DNA of 64,000 nt from Siderastrea radians (taxonomy: Eukaryota; Cnidaria; Anthozoa; Scleractinia; Rhizangiidae), in contig OZ024895.1 in the NCBI GenBank assembly GCA_964017195.1, forward strand, positions 20,273,534 to 20,337,533. The letters are read 5' to 3'. Positions 46,385 to 58,264 of this stretch are shown here, piece after piece. The notes under the pieces are model-generated. The model saw only the letters and a list, made by a program, of their open reading frames with translations. It did not search any database and was not told where the DNA came from. Each line of letters opens with the position of its first letter. Position 1 is the first letter of the stretch. The translations under genes were made by a program, and so were the position numbers.

Positions 46385-47519
46385 ATAAACAAGAAATTCT
46401 GAAGAATTTAAAGGCGGAGCATAGTCTCTCTCACCCCCCTCCCCCCTCCCCTTTTCTTAAGGGAAAAAGGTTTAACTTTAGTTGTTCGTGGTTTCCGGTG
46501 ACCTGTTATGGACAATTTGCACTTCCGGTTTGTAAGGAATTAAATATACGTATGCAACTTGAGAACTTTGTTTGTTTGTAACCAGTGACCTCTGTACGAC
46601 TCTGATATCCTTAAGCTACAACAGGCGGAAACGCTTTTTGCTCAAACAGCTTTACTTCTCCTCTTTTGAGCTCAAACTTCATTTTGTCTGTGTTTCTAGA
46701 GACATCTGGAAGACATATTCACGTCAATGCTGAGATAGCTAACCGACTCGTGACGTTTATATTTTGGCGTGTTAACCCGTGCTCTAATACAGACTAAAAT
46801 GAATGAAACTTTATTAAATTAGTTTGAAACCGTGGAAAGACATAAACGAAAGACTGAGAGGTCTTAGACAAGTTTAGACAACCAAAATTCTAAAAATTGG
46901 GCAGAACCGAAAAGCAGAAATGTATTTCTGACCTGGTGCGACGAAATCAATTTAGATTGGCGATACTCAGGCCTTGTTTGTTATTTGATTGAGATTTCAT
47001 TACCACCGAATTTTTTGTTTTTGTTTTTAGTGTTATAGTTTTTTGGACGCTATTTATTAAACTACAGAAGTTATTTCCAGCTTTGATTCTGTAAGGCCGG
47101 GTTTACAGTGGCAGGTATAGATTGCTTTCCGTCTCGTGCACTGAGAGAACGCACGTGAGCGCGGATGGGCATTGGACGCACACAACTCCCAAGTTCTCGC
47201 CAGCCTTTGTAAACGCTGCCCCTTAAAAACGAAATGTCCTCGAAAACAGAGAAATAAACATTTTAACGCTTACCTTTACTCAACTTCAATAACAACAAAA
47301 CAACAAAATTACGCTTCACATGCAAGAATGGTCATGTCACCAACAAATCGTCCGGTATTTGAAACATTAGCTTTCAATCTCGTAACATTCACGTCGTTAT
47401 AACGAGCCTGATTGTTTAGAGCCCGTGCGGAGACTAAGTCTACTGACTTCCGACAATTCAGGAATGTGCCTTGCATTTTATGAGACGGCAGCGACGTGCC
47501 TAGGCACGTCGCGCCGCCT
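46385..47519. other. Insert in duplicated unit 1
   Basis: In unit 4 (60866-61320) the text tccagagatcagtaaactttctg is continuous; in unit 1 its two halves are separated by this 1.1 kb. The insert contains no gene that I can support, and its ends are not clean enough to classify. Confidence 0.45.
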
Positions 47520-48127
47520 AATAAACTTTCTGATTCAACAGCCGAATGAATCCTTCAACTATCATTAAAAAAGATAATGATTATGGACGACATGAAGTCC
47601 TGCTACCAGTTTACATCTTTTACATAATCCGAAAAAATAGCTTTTCGGAACAGAAGGATGAAGGTGTTTTCAATTTTTTCTCAAAAATCCACGAATACCA
47701 AACTTGGTCAATTGATGCGTACTATCCAATTACTCAGGCTTAGCAAACTGTGCTCGCTGATTTTTTTTTTTAAGTTGTCGTTGAAACTTCAGCGCAGACA
47801 ACCGGTAAGGAAAGTGATCTATCGAGTTCTATAACAAAATTAAAACAGGATTCACTACGTACATTCAAAAGACTAAATTCTGTAATAAAGCCCACCAGCG
47901 CAATTTTTCTTGCTCTTCGCACGCTCCCGTTGCACAATGTGGAGTGACGTTGTGACATCAATTGCGTGTGCGACAGGAATATACGCGAACAATTTGTTCA
48001 TCTGATTGCCGTGCACGCGACCTTCAGGTGATCCTTCAGATGGGCACATGTAGAGTCTGAATACCCTTCTCAACTGTTGTAGTTTGGAATATGAAGCAAT
48101 GGCATTTATGGGCTCAAAGAAATATAT

Positions 48128-48268
48128 GTTATTCACCGGCTGGGAGGTCCGTATAAGGAAAAACTGTGCCTTTGGTCTTGAGTACGGCCCTCGGCCTGCG
48201 GCCTTGGGGCGTACTCAAGGCCTCCGGCACAGTTTTTCCCTATACGGACCTCCCAGCCGGTGAATAAC
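48128..48268. repeat. 141-bp near-perfect palindrome
   Basis: gttattcaccggctgggagg is mirrored by cctcccagccggtgaataac, and the pairing continues inward through tccgtata, aaaactgtgcc and cttgagtacg to the GC-rich centre. It lies at the left edge of an insert (about 48122-49208) that interrupts duplicated unit 1; the other units read through this point. Confidence 0.85.
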
Positions 48269-49208
48269 GTGTTTATTTTTTTCTGCAATTTTGGAGGTGG
48301 AATGAGGCGAATTGGTTTGAGAACTGTTTGTACGTATGCTAGTTCCCACGATCAAAGTTAAGTTAAAATTATTAAGCTTACAAAAAAGAGCCGCTAGCAA
48401 ACCGTGGGGATAAAGGATAGACTGACGATAAAACAGAACTAAAAATATATCACAAAACAGTAACCGTTAAGAACAAACCCGGACGTCTCATAGCAAGAAT
48501 AAAGAAATAACCTTGTCTTGTTGAAAATGAAATCACACGCGAGTTAAATTTGGTTTTCAGTACCGAAAGATCTTTAAAACAAGTAAGATTTTTAGTGAAA
48601 ACTAAGGCTTACACTCCACAAACTACACTGCATATCTCAGTATTTTAAACAGTTTTGTTCGTTCTTGGTCAAGATTTTCGCAAATCGATACTTTGAGAAA
48701 ACTAAACTGTATAAAAAACCTGTTGACATGCAGCAGTTCTTGTCGAAGACACAGCGTTGCGAGGTTTCTTGTTTGAATATTTTAGGTAACAATCATTAAT
48801 AATCATATTGCCTTGAATGGAGAAAAATGGGACGAGATTAGAAAAGAGATCTCCAAGGAAAATAACGAAATTTCAACTGAGAAACGGAAGTCAAAAGACT
48901 ATCTTGCAGTTAAGCCGTGTTAAATCAAATGGCGTGTCAATAGGAAAACTACAACTCGAAAAAAGCAAGCCAGCAAAATTTTCTTAACAAAAACACAGAA
49001 ATAGTCGCCTTTTTCGGAGAATAACCAGGCCTTTTATTCCATTGCTGATTTTTCCTTTCACTTTACAACGGTTAATAAGAGAAAAGTTCCATTTTAATTC
49101 GTTGTGCGGGAGTAAAATGATTTCACTTCAAGTTTTCCCACGGATTGGAGCGGTCAGATTCAAGGATTTTGGATTCCGGACCGCTGAGATGCTTCAGAAA
49201 AAAATAAT
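48269..49208. other. Remainder of the insert that carries the 141-bp palindrome
   Basis: About 0.94 kb without a recognised gene. In unit 2 the flanks (ctcaaagaa and tactgcatatttttc) are directly joined at 52580, which marks this as inserted DNA. Confidence 0.5.
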
Positions 49209-49603
49209 ACTGTATATTTTTCTTTTAGCCTAAACGCTCCCAACTGGTCAACTTGTTGAAATCAAAAGTATTTTGACGTTAACCTCTCATAGAAATGCAA
49301 TGAGCAATAAAAATGTACAGCCAGTAAAGGAAGCGATCTCTGAGAACTGATCCTTCATTCGGTCAGCCAAGCAAAACTTCTTTTCCCTCGCTCCCCTCAG
49401 GCTTTCTTGAGCTCAAGACAGAGTAGGATAAATAGATGCCCTAAATGACTGCCGATTAGCCAAAACTTAATTTTCAAATAAAATAGTTTCTAGCAAACTC
49501 TTCAAAGAAATGCGATCCCTCCAGATGTAGATCTTGCCCTCGATCGAGCAACTAAAAAATATATATGCTCCTAAAGACAGGCTGTTATCGTTAATTTCCT
49601 TAC

Positions 49604-49705
49604 CGGCGTTAATTCCTTGTACGTGACAGCCACCAAAGCCGGGATTGAGGACAAAGGGACTGAAACGTAGAAACAAACAACAGCTTGACGTAATCCAACT
49701 GACAA
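49604..49705 (-). other. 5' UTR exon of cysteine-rich gene copy 1
   Basis: It starts about 28 bp below a TATA box and ends at the donor aacgccg|gtaagg. The exon has no long frame of its own. It would splice to the acceptor at 46239, just before the signal-peptide ATG. Near-identical exons with the same donor are at 52977-53077 and 61756-61853. Confidence 0.5.
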
Positions 49706-49732
49706 CTGGCGATGCAACTAAGGTCGGTTCGC

Positions 49733-49740
49733 GTATATAG
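49733..49740 (-). promoter_or_regulatory. TATA box, duplicated unit 1
   Basis: The minus strand reads ctatatacgcgaaccgacc. The same block, with the same spacing to the UTR exon donor, occurs at 53105-53112 and 61881-61888. Confidence 0.55.
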
Positions 49741-50519
49741 GCGAGGTTGTGGCTAAGTAAGTTTAAAGTTCAGACTTAGTTAACCGCGTGAAGTGTTCTG
49801 TACAGGCTGGTCCTTGGAACGAAATTGATCACTAGTTGCTGTAAAGCTTTTTTAGTTTGAAGGAAAGTCGATGAGTTTCGGTTTTTATTCAGTCGATAGA
49901 CGTTTTAATCTTTTGACAGACAAATCTTCAGTTCAGCCTTCTCAGTTGAGTACAGCAAATTTGTTATTCCAACTTTGCTCACTTTGACAACTTGGTTTCT
50001 GCCAATCAAACTGATTGCGACATTCACATGAAAAAAGCCGTTCTATATTTTGAAATAATCACATAATATGCGAATGTCTGTAGTCCCCTCGTCAATGCAC
50101 TCGTCACATAAAATGCTAGAATACTTGGCTCGAAAAAATCACGTTCTTCCGTCACGCATTCCCCAGCCAGAGGACAAATCTAAGCATATTTATTTCGCCC
50201 GCTCAGATGGATAATAAATCCGCTATCGCAGGATATTTTTACTCATCCCTTGTATTTTAGACTCGCCCTACCAGCTCGCTTAATATACAGCGTGACTGCT
50301 AAAAATATCCCACGCTACTACACACTCATCTATATTTTATTAATCGACAAACACGTTCTCACAGTTTTGTCACGCTGTTTTGTGCCGATGTTTAGTCTAG
50401 GTAAGACAACCTTGTGACGTGATCTGCAGCGGCAGACCCGTCAGTACGTGTGTCTAAGAGGGTTAATCAGCCAAACATGAAAAACGAACTTCTAGCATCC
50501 TGCAACAATAAGCCTTCTA

Positions 50520-50580
50520 CATTATACACAGCAGTCCATCATGGCAACAGTAACACGCAAATCTTAAGATAAGATCCATG
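50520..50580 (-). pseudogene. Broken signal-peptide exon, unit 2
   Basis: The minus strand reads atggatcttatcttaagatttgcgtg, the signal exon with about 5 extra bases after the third codon, then frameshifts and a stop before the donor. The gcagaag|gtaag donor is also altered. No matching mature exon was found downstream. Confidence 0.7.
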
Positions 50581-51124
50581 ATTGAACCAGAAAAGAGCTA
50601 TGACATGGGGGAGGGGTGGGGTGGGGTGGTATGCCACACTCTAGCCTAATGTTTAGGGCCGGACTGTAGCAGTCCAGTGATAAACAAACTTTCTGATTTA
50701 ACAGCCGAACGAGTGCTTCAATTACAACTGTCATAGAAATAAATAATGCTTTCGGATAACACGAAGTCATGCTACCAGTTTGCATCTATCACATAATCCG
50801 AAAAAATAGCCATTTAGTTCTGTAGTACAAAAGAATGAAGACATTTGTTCTCGTGATACACGAACACGAAAGTCGTTTAAATGATGCGTACTGTCCAGTT
50901 ACTCGGGCATGGCAAACTTTACTCTTTAAACTTTTTTCAAGTTATCATTGAATCTTTTTACAGGCTCAGAGAATTGGTAAAGTCTATCAACTGAAACTAA
51001 CATACAAACAACTTGTTCATCTCATTGTCATGCACGCGAGTTTCAGATGGGCACAAAGGAGAGTCTGAGTACCTCCCCGCCTGGCGTCGTTTTGGATATT
51101 TTTTATTATTTTTTTTTTTTTTTT

Positions 51125-51292
51125 GGACCTAAAGAGCACCTAGCTATATAACGAAGACCCCCGTATAACGAACCATATTCTTCAACCCGGTAATAGCAAA
51201 ATATATGAAAAAGAACCCCGATATAGCAAGGCCCCGTTATGACGAACACATTTTGCCAGCCCTCAGCACTTGGTTATATCTGGAGTCCACTG
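51125..51292. repeat. Tigger/pogo-like MITE, unit 2 copy
   Basis: Contains ctatataacgaagacccc and ends ggagtccactg (reverse cagtggactccagatataac). A more complete left end, cagtggaacgcgatatatcg, is at 54922 in the unit 3 copy (54922-55093). A third copy is at 63103-63275. The cagtggA start and ataacgaa words suit pogo/Tigger elements. Confidence 0.55.
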
Positions 51293-51905
51293 TCGTAGTA
51301 TTGGTAAAACTAGAAACCTGACGTGGATCGTTTCCGCAAGAAGTGCTTTAGTTTAGAGAAAGACGTGGAAATCAATTCTAGTGTTTAGTACGATAAAATC
51401 GCAGGAATTATACCTTCGGAAAATCAGTACTATTAACTTGCGTCGCGCTCGTGAAAAGGAAATGGAAAAACACAGAAAATATCTACCAACAGAACAAGTC
51501 TTTTTCATTAACTAGAGCTTTATTAAACAGCAGTAGCGAAATTTACCGAACTCGGACAATTCTAAAATAAACTGACGCAGGTATTGGTGATAAGACATGC
51601 AACCATTGATTAGGAAGCTGACTGCCATGAAATACTTACACATGTACCATAACTCTAAATGTATGGTCTCAATACTCACTTAATAGACTACTTAAACATT
51701 GTTCTATTTATCCAATATAATTTCCAATTTTATTTACAAAAGTATTTTCTGTCACCATCGCCGCATCGTTCAACATCCCTCTCTTTGTCACAAAGAGTAA
51801 TCAGACATGATAACACCTGAACACCGTAAAACTGAAGTATATATACCCTCCTTGTAATTTTGGTTATAAGAATATTATTCAGTTTATCATCTCCAACTGT
51901 ACTTA

Positions 51906-52178
51906 CACTGTAAATTCAGAAGTTCTGTTTTAGCCCCCAAGATGGCGCCGTTTCGGTGAGTAAAATACAGTGCCATTTTTGGGGCATACTTGGACCTCTA
52001 TTTTAAGGCCATAATAGCCCTATTTAGAGGGGCTGGGCCGGTACCAAAGGGCCAAGTTGGGTCTCACTGTGGGCTGTTTCGACTTTCATTGGGGTTAGTT
52101 TTGTCCCAGCTGTGGCTGAAATAGCCCCACAGCGGATTGATCAGCCGGGGCTGAAATAGATCTTCTGAATTTACAGTG
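51906..52178. repeat. TA-flanked MITE, TIR cactgtaaattcagaag
   Basis: 273 bp between TA dinucleotides (51904-51905, 52179-52180). Ends cactgtaaattcagaagttc and its inverted copy gatcttctgaatttacagtg. The interior has gggctgaaatagcccc palindromic words. A second copy starts at 63885 and runs off the window. Confidence 0.8.
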
Positions 52179-52976
52179 TACTAAAGTATTCCTTGTGATG
52201 CTTATTATGGTCACATCGTACAACTTTTCTGTACTCTCTTGGTGATGGCCTAGTTTACAGAATCTCAAACCACTTCATTAACTTTTCTCTAAGGAGCCCA
52301 TGTACTCCCATGTACTACTATGTACTTTGCCATGCTCACACGTAAGAGGAATACATCAGCACAGCTGAATTGTCTCGTTTGCGAGGCTGGTCTAATGGCA
52401 TGATGTGGAGTGACGTTGTGACATCAATTGCATGTGCGACAGGAATACACACGAACAATTGTTTCATCTGATTGCCGTGCATGCGACCTTCAGATGATCC
52501 TTCAGATGGGCACATGTAGAGTCTGAATACCCTTCTCATCTGTTGTAGTTTGGGATGTGAAGCAATGGCATTTACGGCCTCAAAGAATACTGCATATTTT
52601 TCTTTTAGCCTAAACGCTCCCAAAATGGTCGACTTGTTGAAATCAAAAGTATTTTGACGTAAACCTTTCATACAAATGCAATAAAAATGTACAACCAGTA
52701 AAGAAAGCGATCTCTGAGAACTGATCCTTCATTCGGTCAGCCAAGCAAAAATTCTTTTCCCTCGCTCCCCTCAGGCTTTCTTGAGCTCAAGACAGAGTAG
52801 GATAAATAGATGCCCTAAATGACTGCCGATTAGCCAAAACTTAATTTTCAAATAAAATAGTTTCCAGCAAACTCTTCAAAGAAATGCGATCCCTCCAGAT
52901 GTAGATCTTGCCCTCGATCGAGCAACTAAAGAATATATATGCTATAAAGACAAGTTGTTATCGTTAATTTCCTTAC

Positions 52977-53077
52977 CGGCGTTAATTCCTTGTACGTGAC
53001 AGCCAACAAAGCCGGGATTGAGGACAAAGGGGCTTAAACGTAGAAACAAACAACAGCTTGACGTAATCCAACTAGCA
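52977..53077 (-). other. 5' UTR exon copy, unit 2, with TATA box at 53105-53112
   Basis: Near-identical to 49604-49705 including the donor gccg|gtaagg and the upstream ctatatacgcg. The next exon in its direction would be the broken signal exon at 50520-50580, so any transcript would be non-coding for this peptide. Confidence 0.5.
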
Positions 53078-53880
53078 AATGGCGATTAACTAAGGTCGGT
53101 TCGCGTATATAGGCGAGGATGTGTCTAAGTAAGTTTAAAGTTCAGACTTAGTTAACCACGTGAAGTGTTCTGTACAGGCTGGTCCTTGGAACGGAATTGA
53201 TCACTAGTTCCTGTAAAGCTTTTTTAGTTTGAAGTAAAGTCGATGAATTTCGGTTTTTATTCAGTCGATAAACGTTTTAATCTTTTGACAGACAAATCTT
53301 CAGCTCAGCCTTCTCAGTTGAGTACAGCAAATTTGTTATTCCAACTTTGCTCACTTTGACAACTTGGTTTCTGCCAATCAAACTGATTGTGACATTCACA
53401 GGAAAAAAGCCGTTCTATATATTGAAACAATCACATAATATGTGAATGTCTGTAGTCCCCTCGTCAATGCACTCGTCACATAAAATGCTAGAATACTTGG
53501 CTCGCAAAAACACGTTCTTCCGTCACGCATTCCCCAGCCAGAGGACAAATCTAAGCAGATTTATTTCGCCAGCTCAGATGGATAATAAATCCGCTATCGC
53601 AGGATATTTTTACTCATCCCTTGTATTTTAGACTCGCCCTACCAGCTCGCTCAATATACAGCGTGACTGCTAAAAATATCCCACGTTACTACACACTGAT
53701 CTATATTTTATCAATCGACAAACACGTTCTTACAGTTTTGTCACGCTGTTTTGTGCCGATGTTTAGTCTAGGTAAGACAACCTTGAGACGAGATCTGCAG
53801 CGGCAGACCTGTCAGTAAGTGCGTCTAAGAGGGTTAATCAGCCAAACATGAAAAACGAACTTCTAGCATCCTGCAACAAT

Positions 53881-55600
53881 AAGCCTTCTACATTATACAC
53901 GGCAGTCCATCATAGCAACAGTAACACGCAAATCTTAAGCAGTCCAGAGTTAAACAAAACTTTCTGATTTAACAGCCGAACGAATGCTTCAATTACAACT
54001 GTCATAAAAATAAATAATGCTTTCGGATAACACGAAGTCATGCTACAGTTTACATCTATCACATAATCCGAAAAAATAGCCTTTTAGTTCTGTAGTACCA
54101 AGAGATAATAAGGGGACAGAGAGGGACACTGCCAGTCCAGGCTTTGGGATATGCCAAGTTCGGTAAAGTTATTTTTAGACGGCCATTTGGAACGGAAGTC
54201 CGTTTTCAGGACGTCCGCATAAAGGCAACCTCCATCTGTTGTTTGAAGAACCATTCAAAATTTTGCTTGTAATGGCGGAACAAGTGATGTTACGTTTTGT
54301 CGATGAAAACGACTTCGAAAAACAAGGGAAATTGTATTTATGCGGACGTTTCGGGAAACAGACTTCCGTTCAAAAAGCCAATCTATAATTAACCTTTGTG
54401 GAATTGACATATCCCAGCCAACGCCCTCAGAGTCTCTCTCTGTCCCCTTATTTTCTCTTGGTAGTACAAAAGAATGAAGACATTTTTTCTCGTGATGCAC
54501 GAACGCGAAAGTCGTTCAAATGATGCGTACTGTCCAGTTACTCGGGCATGACAAACTTTACTCTTTAAACATTTCTTCACGTTATCATTGAAACTTTTTA
54601 AAGCTCAGAGAACCAGTAAGGAAAGTCTATCAACTAAAAATAACAAACAAACAACTTGTTCATCTGATTGCCATGCACGCGACCTTCAGATGGGCACAAA
54701 GAGAGGGGAGAGGTCCCTCCTCGCCTGTCGTCGTTTTGGATATAAAGCAGTGACATTTACGGCATGAACGAATGAAGTAAATTTTACTTTGAAATTGTTT
54801 ACTTAATTAATAACAATCTAGCAAAATCTCGATTTCGCGGCAGAAGTTGAAAAATCGATTTCTTTTTTTTATTTATTTATTTATTGATCGATTTATTTTT
54901 TTTTTTACTTATAAATAGGTACAGTGGAACGCGATATATCGAATCCCTAGCTATATAACGAAGACCCCGGTATAACGAACCATAATTCTTCAACCAGTAA
55001 TACTAAAATATATACAAAAGAACCCCGATATAACAAACCCCCGATATAACCAACACATTTTGCCAGTCCCTTAGCACTTCGTTATATCTGGGTGAATTAA
55101 AAACGATTCTAGAGGTCGGGACCAGAAAATGGCAGAAATTTAACCTTGAAAATCAGTACTATTAACTTGCATCGCACTGGCAAACTTAAGTGCATAGAAA
55201 AACATAGACACCATCTATCAACAGAACAAGCCATTTTTAGTTACTAAGAGATTTATTTAACAGCAGGAGCGAATCAGTTACCGAACTCGAATAATTCTAA
55301 AATAAAACGCAGGTTTTGATGATAAGATAAACATTGATATGGAAGCTAACCTACATGGAATAATTAAACATGTACCATATTTCTAAATGGTCTCAGTCCT
55401 TAATAGGCAACTTAAACATTGTTCTATTTAGCAAGTGTAGTGTCCAATTTTATTTTCAAAAGTTTTGTTACGTTGCCATCGCCACATCTCTTTGCCACAA
55501 AGCGTAATCAGTCATCATAACACCGTATATAAAACCAAAGAAAGGCTCAAAAGAAACATTTTTAAGCTTCTTATAATTATGTATCCTAGAAGTTTTGTTG
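53881..55600. repeat. Duplicated unit 3 (truncated)
   Basis: It starts with a truncated signal exon (53885-53940, minus strand; the ATG end is lost), then matches unit 2 up to the Tigger-like MITE and the block with gcatcgccacatctctttgcc. The promoter part is missing. It is interrupted by a 364-bp element at 54098-54461. Confidence 0.7.
54098..54461. mobile_element. 364-bp TIR element with 5-bp TSD TAGTA
   Basis: Ends ccaagagataataaggggac and, inverted, gtccccttattttctcttgg. TAGTA flanks both sides (54093-54097 and 54462-54466). Units 2 and 5 have the empty site (ttctgtagtacaaa), which confirms the insertion and its target duplication. No transposase. Confidence 0.85.
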
Positions 55601-56020
55601 TCAAAGCTTTAATGATCTTGGAGTTGAGGAGGAGGGACAAAGTGCTACCGTACCCCTCCCCCCACCTGACTCATTAACACCAAAAAAGCCCGGGCTGAAT
55701 AGAGTTAATTATACAGCGAATTACGCCACATTCGTGTTCTAGAATGAAACCTTGAGTCATTTAATATGGTCCAAACTTTCAAGACTTTAAGATCACTCAA
55801 ATGAGCAGTACTTTCGTGTGGTGCAGTTATAACGCATGACCGTCAAAATCGAAAGTTGTTCAGCTCAATTTCGCATTTTGTTAATCATTATGCTGTGCAA
55901 GGCAAACTCCTAAATGCTGACTATAAATCAAACGAAAGCTACGTGAGCACTACTTTTTGCATTTTGCGAAGACTTCTTCTTTTCCCCAATTTTGGCCCTT
56001 TTTGGAGTCGAGCTTCAAAC

Positions 56021-56921
56021 CTGGAAGCGATCGATGCCAAAAGCTGTCATTAAGGCGTCACTCACACCTTTCATAATTGTATATGATTCTTTCCAGTGAA
56101 AATGAAAAACACGAGAGGTAACACAATTAGGGGGTGGACGGACAAACCACCCAGGATGTACAGTCCTAGATTTCCCATTGTTTCTAAAATGTCATCCATG
56201 CCAGCGCTTCGAGCTGCAGCCAAACTGCATACCCTTATGGAAGCAAGCCTAAAAAAAGGAAAGGCACAACTTGTTTGTTGATTTCTAGTTCAAAAAAGAC
56301 ATATCACGAGAATAGATCGTGTTAATGAAAGACAGAATCAGATATAAAAAGGGCAACAGTGAGTTATTTAAAAATCCCAACGAATTACGTTACTTGAAAA
56401 GGGTTTGCCAACAGAGACTCAATTGCTGTTTTTGTTTGTGTCATAATCAGAACCATCGACTGGAATTGCTACCCGTCTCTTTGAGCTTACCACATGATAA
56501 TAAGAACAATCATCATGATTGCATCCTTTAAGGCAAAAAAGAACACTACCAGCGGTGAAGAACACAGTCAGCCCAAGGATATTCATTCCACCTGATGACG
56601 TCACTCTTGCTGGCACGGTATCTGAGCCTGCGTGCACCTGCTTTCTGATGGTCGTGACGTTGATGTTGCCATTAGTGTGGACAGCGATACAGTTTTTTCG
56701 TCAGGTTCAAGATGAATGGATTCGCTTGTTACGTTGTATGTCTTGAATTTGCAGACACTGAGATGTATCTTGTCTTTTTCTGTGGCCTTGATAAATGTGG
56801 CCAGTTGTTCATATAACAACATTCGTACATGAATTACTGCTGCGCTAGCCTGTACGTACATGTTTACTAAATATATTTCCTCCCCTGGGCAGGCTACTGT
56901 GTCGCGGACCAGAAGAGTCAT
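56021..56921 (-). pseudogene. Second SLC1 transporter copy, broken
   Basis: Two exons match the 32123-32454 and 13664-13897 exons of the first gene. The upstream one (about 56921-56491) gives LATFIKATEKDKIHLSV, then in another frame HAGSDTVPARVTSSGGMNIL and GLTVF, and ends at the same split Trp codon with donor gtaagc. The downstream one (56248-56021) gives AARSAGMDDILETMGNLG and VHPLIVLPLVFFIFTGKN, then KGVSDALMTAFGI in another frame. Lesions: a one-base shift in an A-run near 56695, loss of most of the GKMGEKG segment plus a shift near 56530, and a one-base shift near 56083 with a stop. The later exons (TM7, TM8) were not found. Confidence 0.82.
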
Positions 56922-57249
56922 TACATAACCTATATCAACAAGAACACCTGTGGTTTATCAAAGACGGCCCCCTTGTAACGGGGCCATCCACGAACCGTAA
57001 AGGTGATCCCAAAGTGTCGCTATCCGCGAACCATAAAGTTAATCTGAAAATGTCACCATCCGCAGTCCATAAAGTGGATCCCAAAATATGGCCACCCACG
57101 AACCATAAAGTTAATCTCAAAATATGACCATCTCCGGACTATAAAAATTTCAATATTTTTCTAGGAGAATGACGGCGTTTTTCAATTTACCGAAAAATTC
57201 CGGACATTTCCCTGGAAATTTCCATCTGGTTAAAAACTTGTTCAAGTCG

Positions 57250-57826
57250 TGAAAGGGTTTGACACTGACTTGATTTTTTAAACTTTCTAAAAGACGTTTC
57301 GGCTAATGCTTAAGCCTTCATCAGTTTGAAAAGAGATTGTTATTACGCGTGATTTAAAATTATGGCACATGCATGCGAGTGCTAGAAAGCTGTTAAACAA
57401 GTTGCGCGTAATGCATGTTTCAAACGTATCGCGGGACTTAAGCGCGAGCCAGAGATTTGTACACCTCTGGAATGGCGATGTGGTCGTTGCCTGCATTCTG
57501 TTCTTTAGTTGACAACCAGGCTTCTAGGAAAAGTCGCTCTTAAAAATTTGCTTCGTGTCTAGCAACTTTTACATCGTTAAAGTCCATCTGATGATTGTGT
57601 TCGTGAACATGACATGCCACCTTGGAGTTGTGGTCAAACAAAGAGACAGCCTTTTTGTGTTCCGCAATCCGCGTCTTCAGTTGTCTTTCTGTTTGACCAT
57701 AGTATACAAACTCGCAATTTGTACAGCTTATTTTGTATACTATGCCCGATTGAGGCTGGTCTGCATCCTTTTGCTCTTTCGGGCGTAGCAAGTTTAAAAA
57801 ATCAAGTCAGTGTCAAACCCTTTCAC
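57250..57826 (-). mobile_element. Penelope-like element 3' remnant (GIY-YIG endonuclease)
   Basis: The minus strand encodes GIVYKISCTNCEFVYYGQTE, RQLKTRIAEHKKAV and HVHEHNH, the GIY-YIG endonuclease of Penelope-like retroelements. After EANF an in-frame TAA (57541-57543 region) interrupts the usual continuation ERLFLEAWLST, which ends SLARA at about 57440. No reverse transcriptase is present. A 36-bp inverted pair (gaaagggtttgacactgact at 57250; its reverse complement at about 57790-57826) bounds the fragment; terminal inverted repeats are known in this class. Confidence 0.8.
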
Positions 57827-58264
57827 CACTATGTCAAGTCCTGACAGCTACTCAATTTGAACTCGTTCCATTCGTTCCCAGGCTCTATTCTCGCGCGATT
57901 TTGCCCGCCAAAATTAAAGATATGGCCGCGAATAGCCTGGAACTGGTGAAGCTTGTAAATGGAACACGAATTTCCATCGGAAAAGTTTCCGACGGAAAAA
58001 CCGAACTACATTTCAGACTTTGCGTTGCTCTCGAAAATTTTCCACTGGAACGACACGAAAAGTCGTGTTCAATTTAATTTCCAACCGGAGTTTCCTGAAT
58101 CTTAAGGTAAATGGAAAACGCCCTGAATGTTTTATCGTCAACAAATCATCAACTTTCAATTTTACATCCTTCCCACACCGTGCACAAATGCAAGAATACC
58201 TGCGCGGCAGAAAACACTCCTCGCACGCGAGAAATAATGGCGGGTGTTACAGAACTTTGCCTGC

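Larger units (their letters stand above)
46170..50515. repeat. Duplicated unit 1 (with inserts)
   Basis: Unit order by coordinate: signal exon, actttctgattcaacagccga block, tggagtgacgttgtgacatc block, cttttagcctaaacgctcc block, 5' UTR exon, TATA box and an upstream block with cgtcaatgcactcgtcacat. Two inserts (46385-47519 and about 48122-49208) enlarge it. Confidence 0.75.
50516..53880. repeat. Duplicated unit 2
   Basis: Same order as unit 1. It begins with a broken signal exon (50520-50580), includes a Tigger-like MITE (ending at 51292) and a TA-flanked MITE (51906-52178), then matches 47930-48120 at 52395-52580 and 49209-50515 at 52581-53880 at very high identity. Confidence 0.8.

Noticed and set aside
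48215..48400. Minus-strand frame across the 141-bp palindrome
   Set aside because: It arises from the hairpin arm; no coding features.
50564..50785. 73-codon minus-strand frame repeated at 62542-62763
   Set aside because: It is conserved only because units 2 and 5 are near-identical duplicates; it starts in the broken signal exon but in a different frame.
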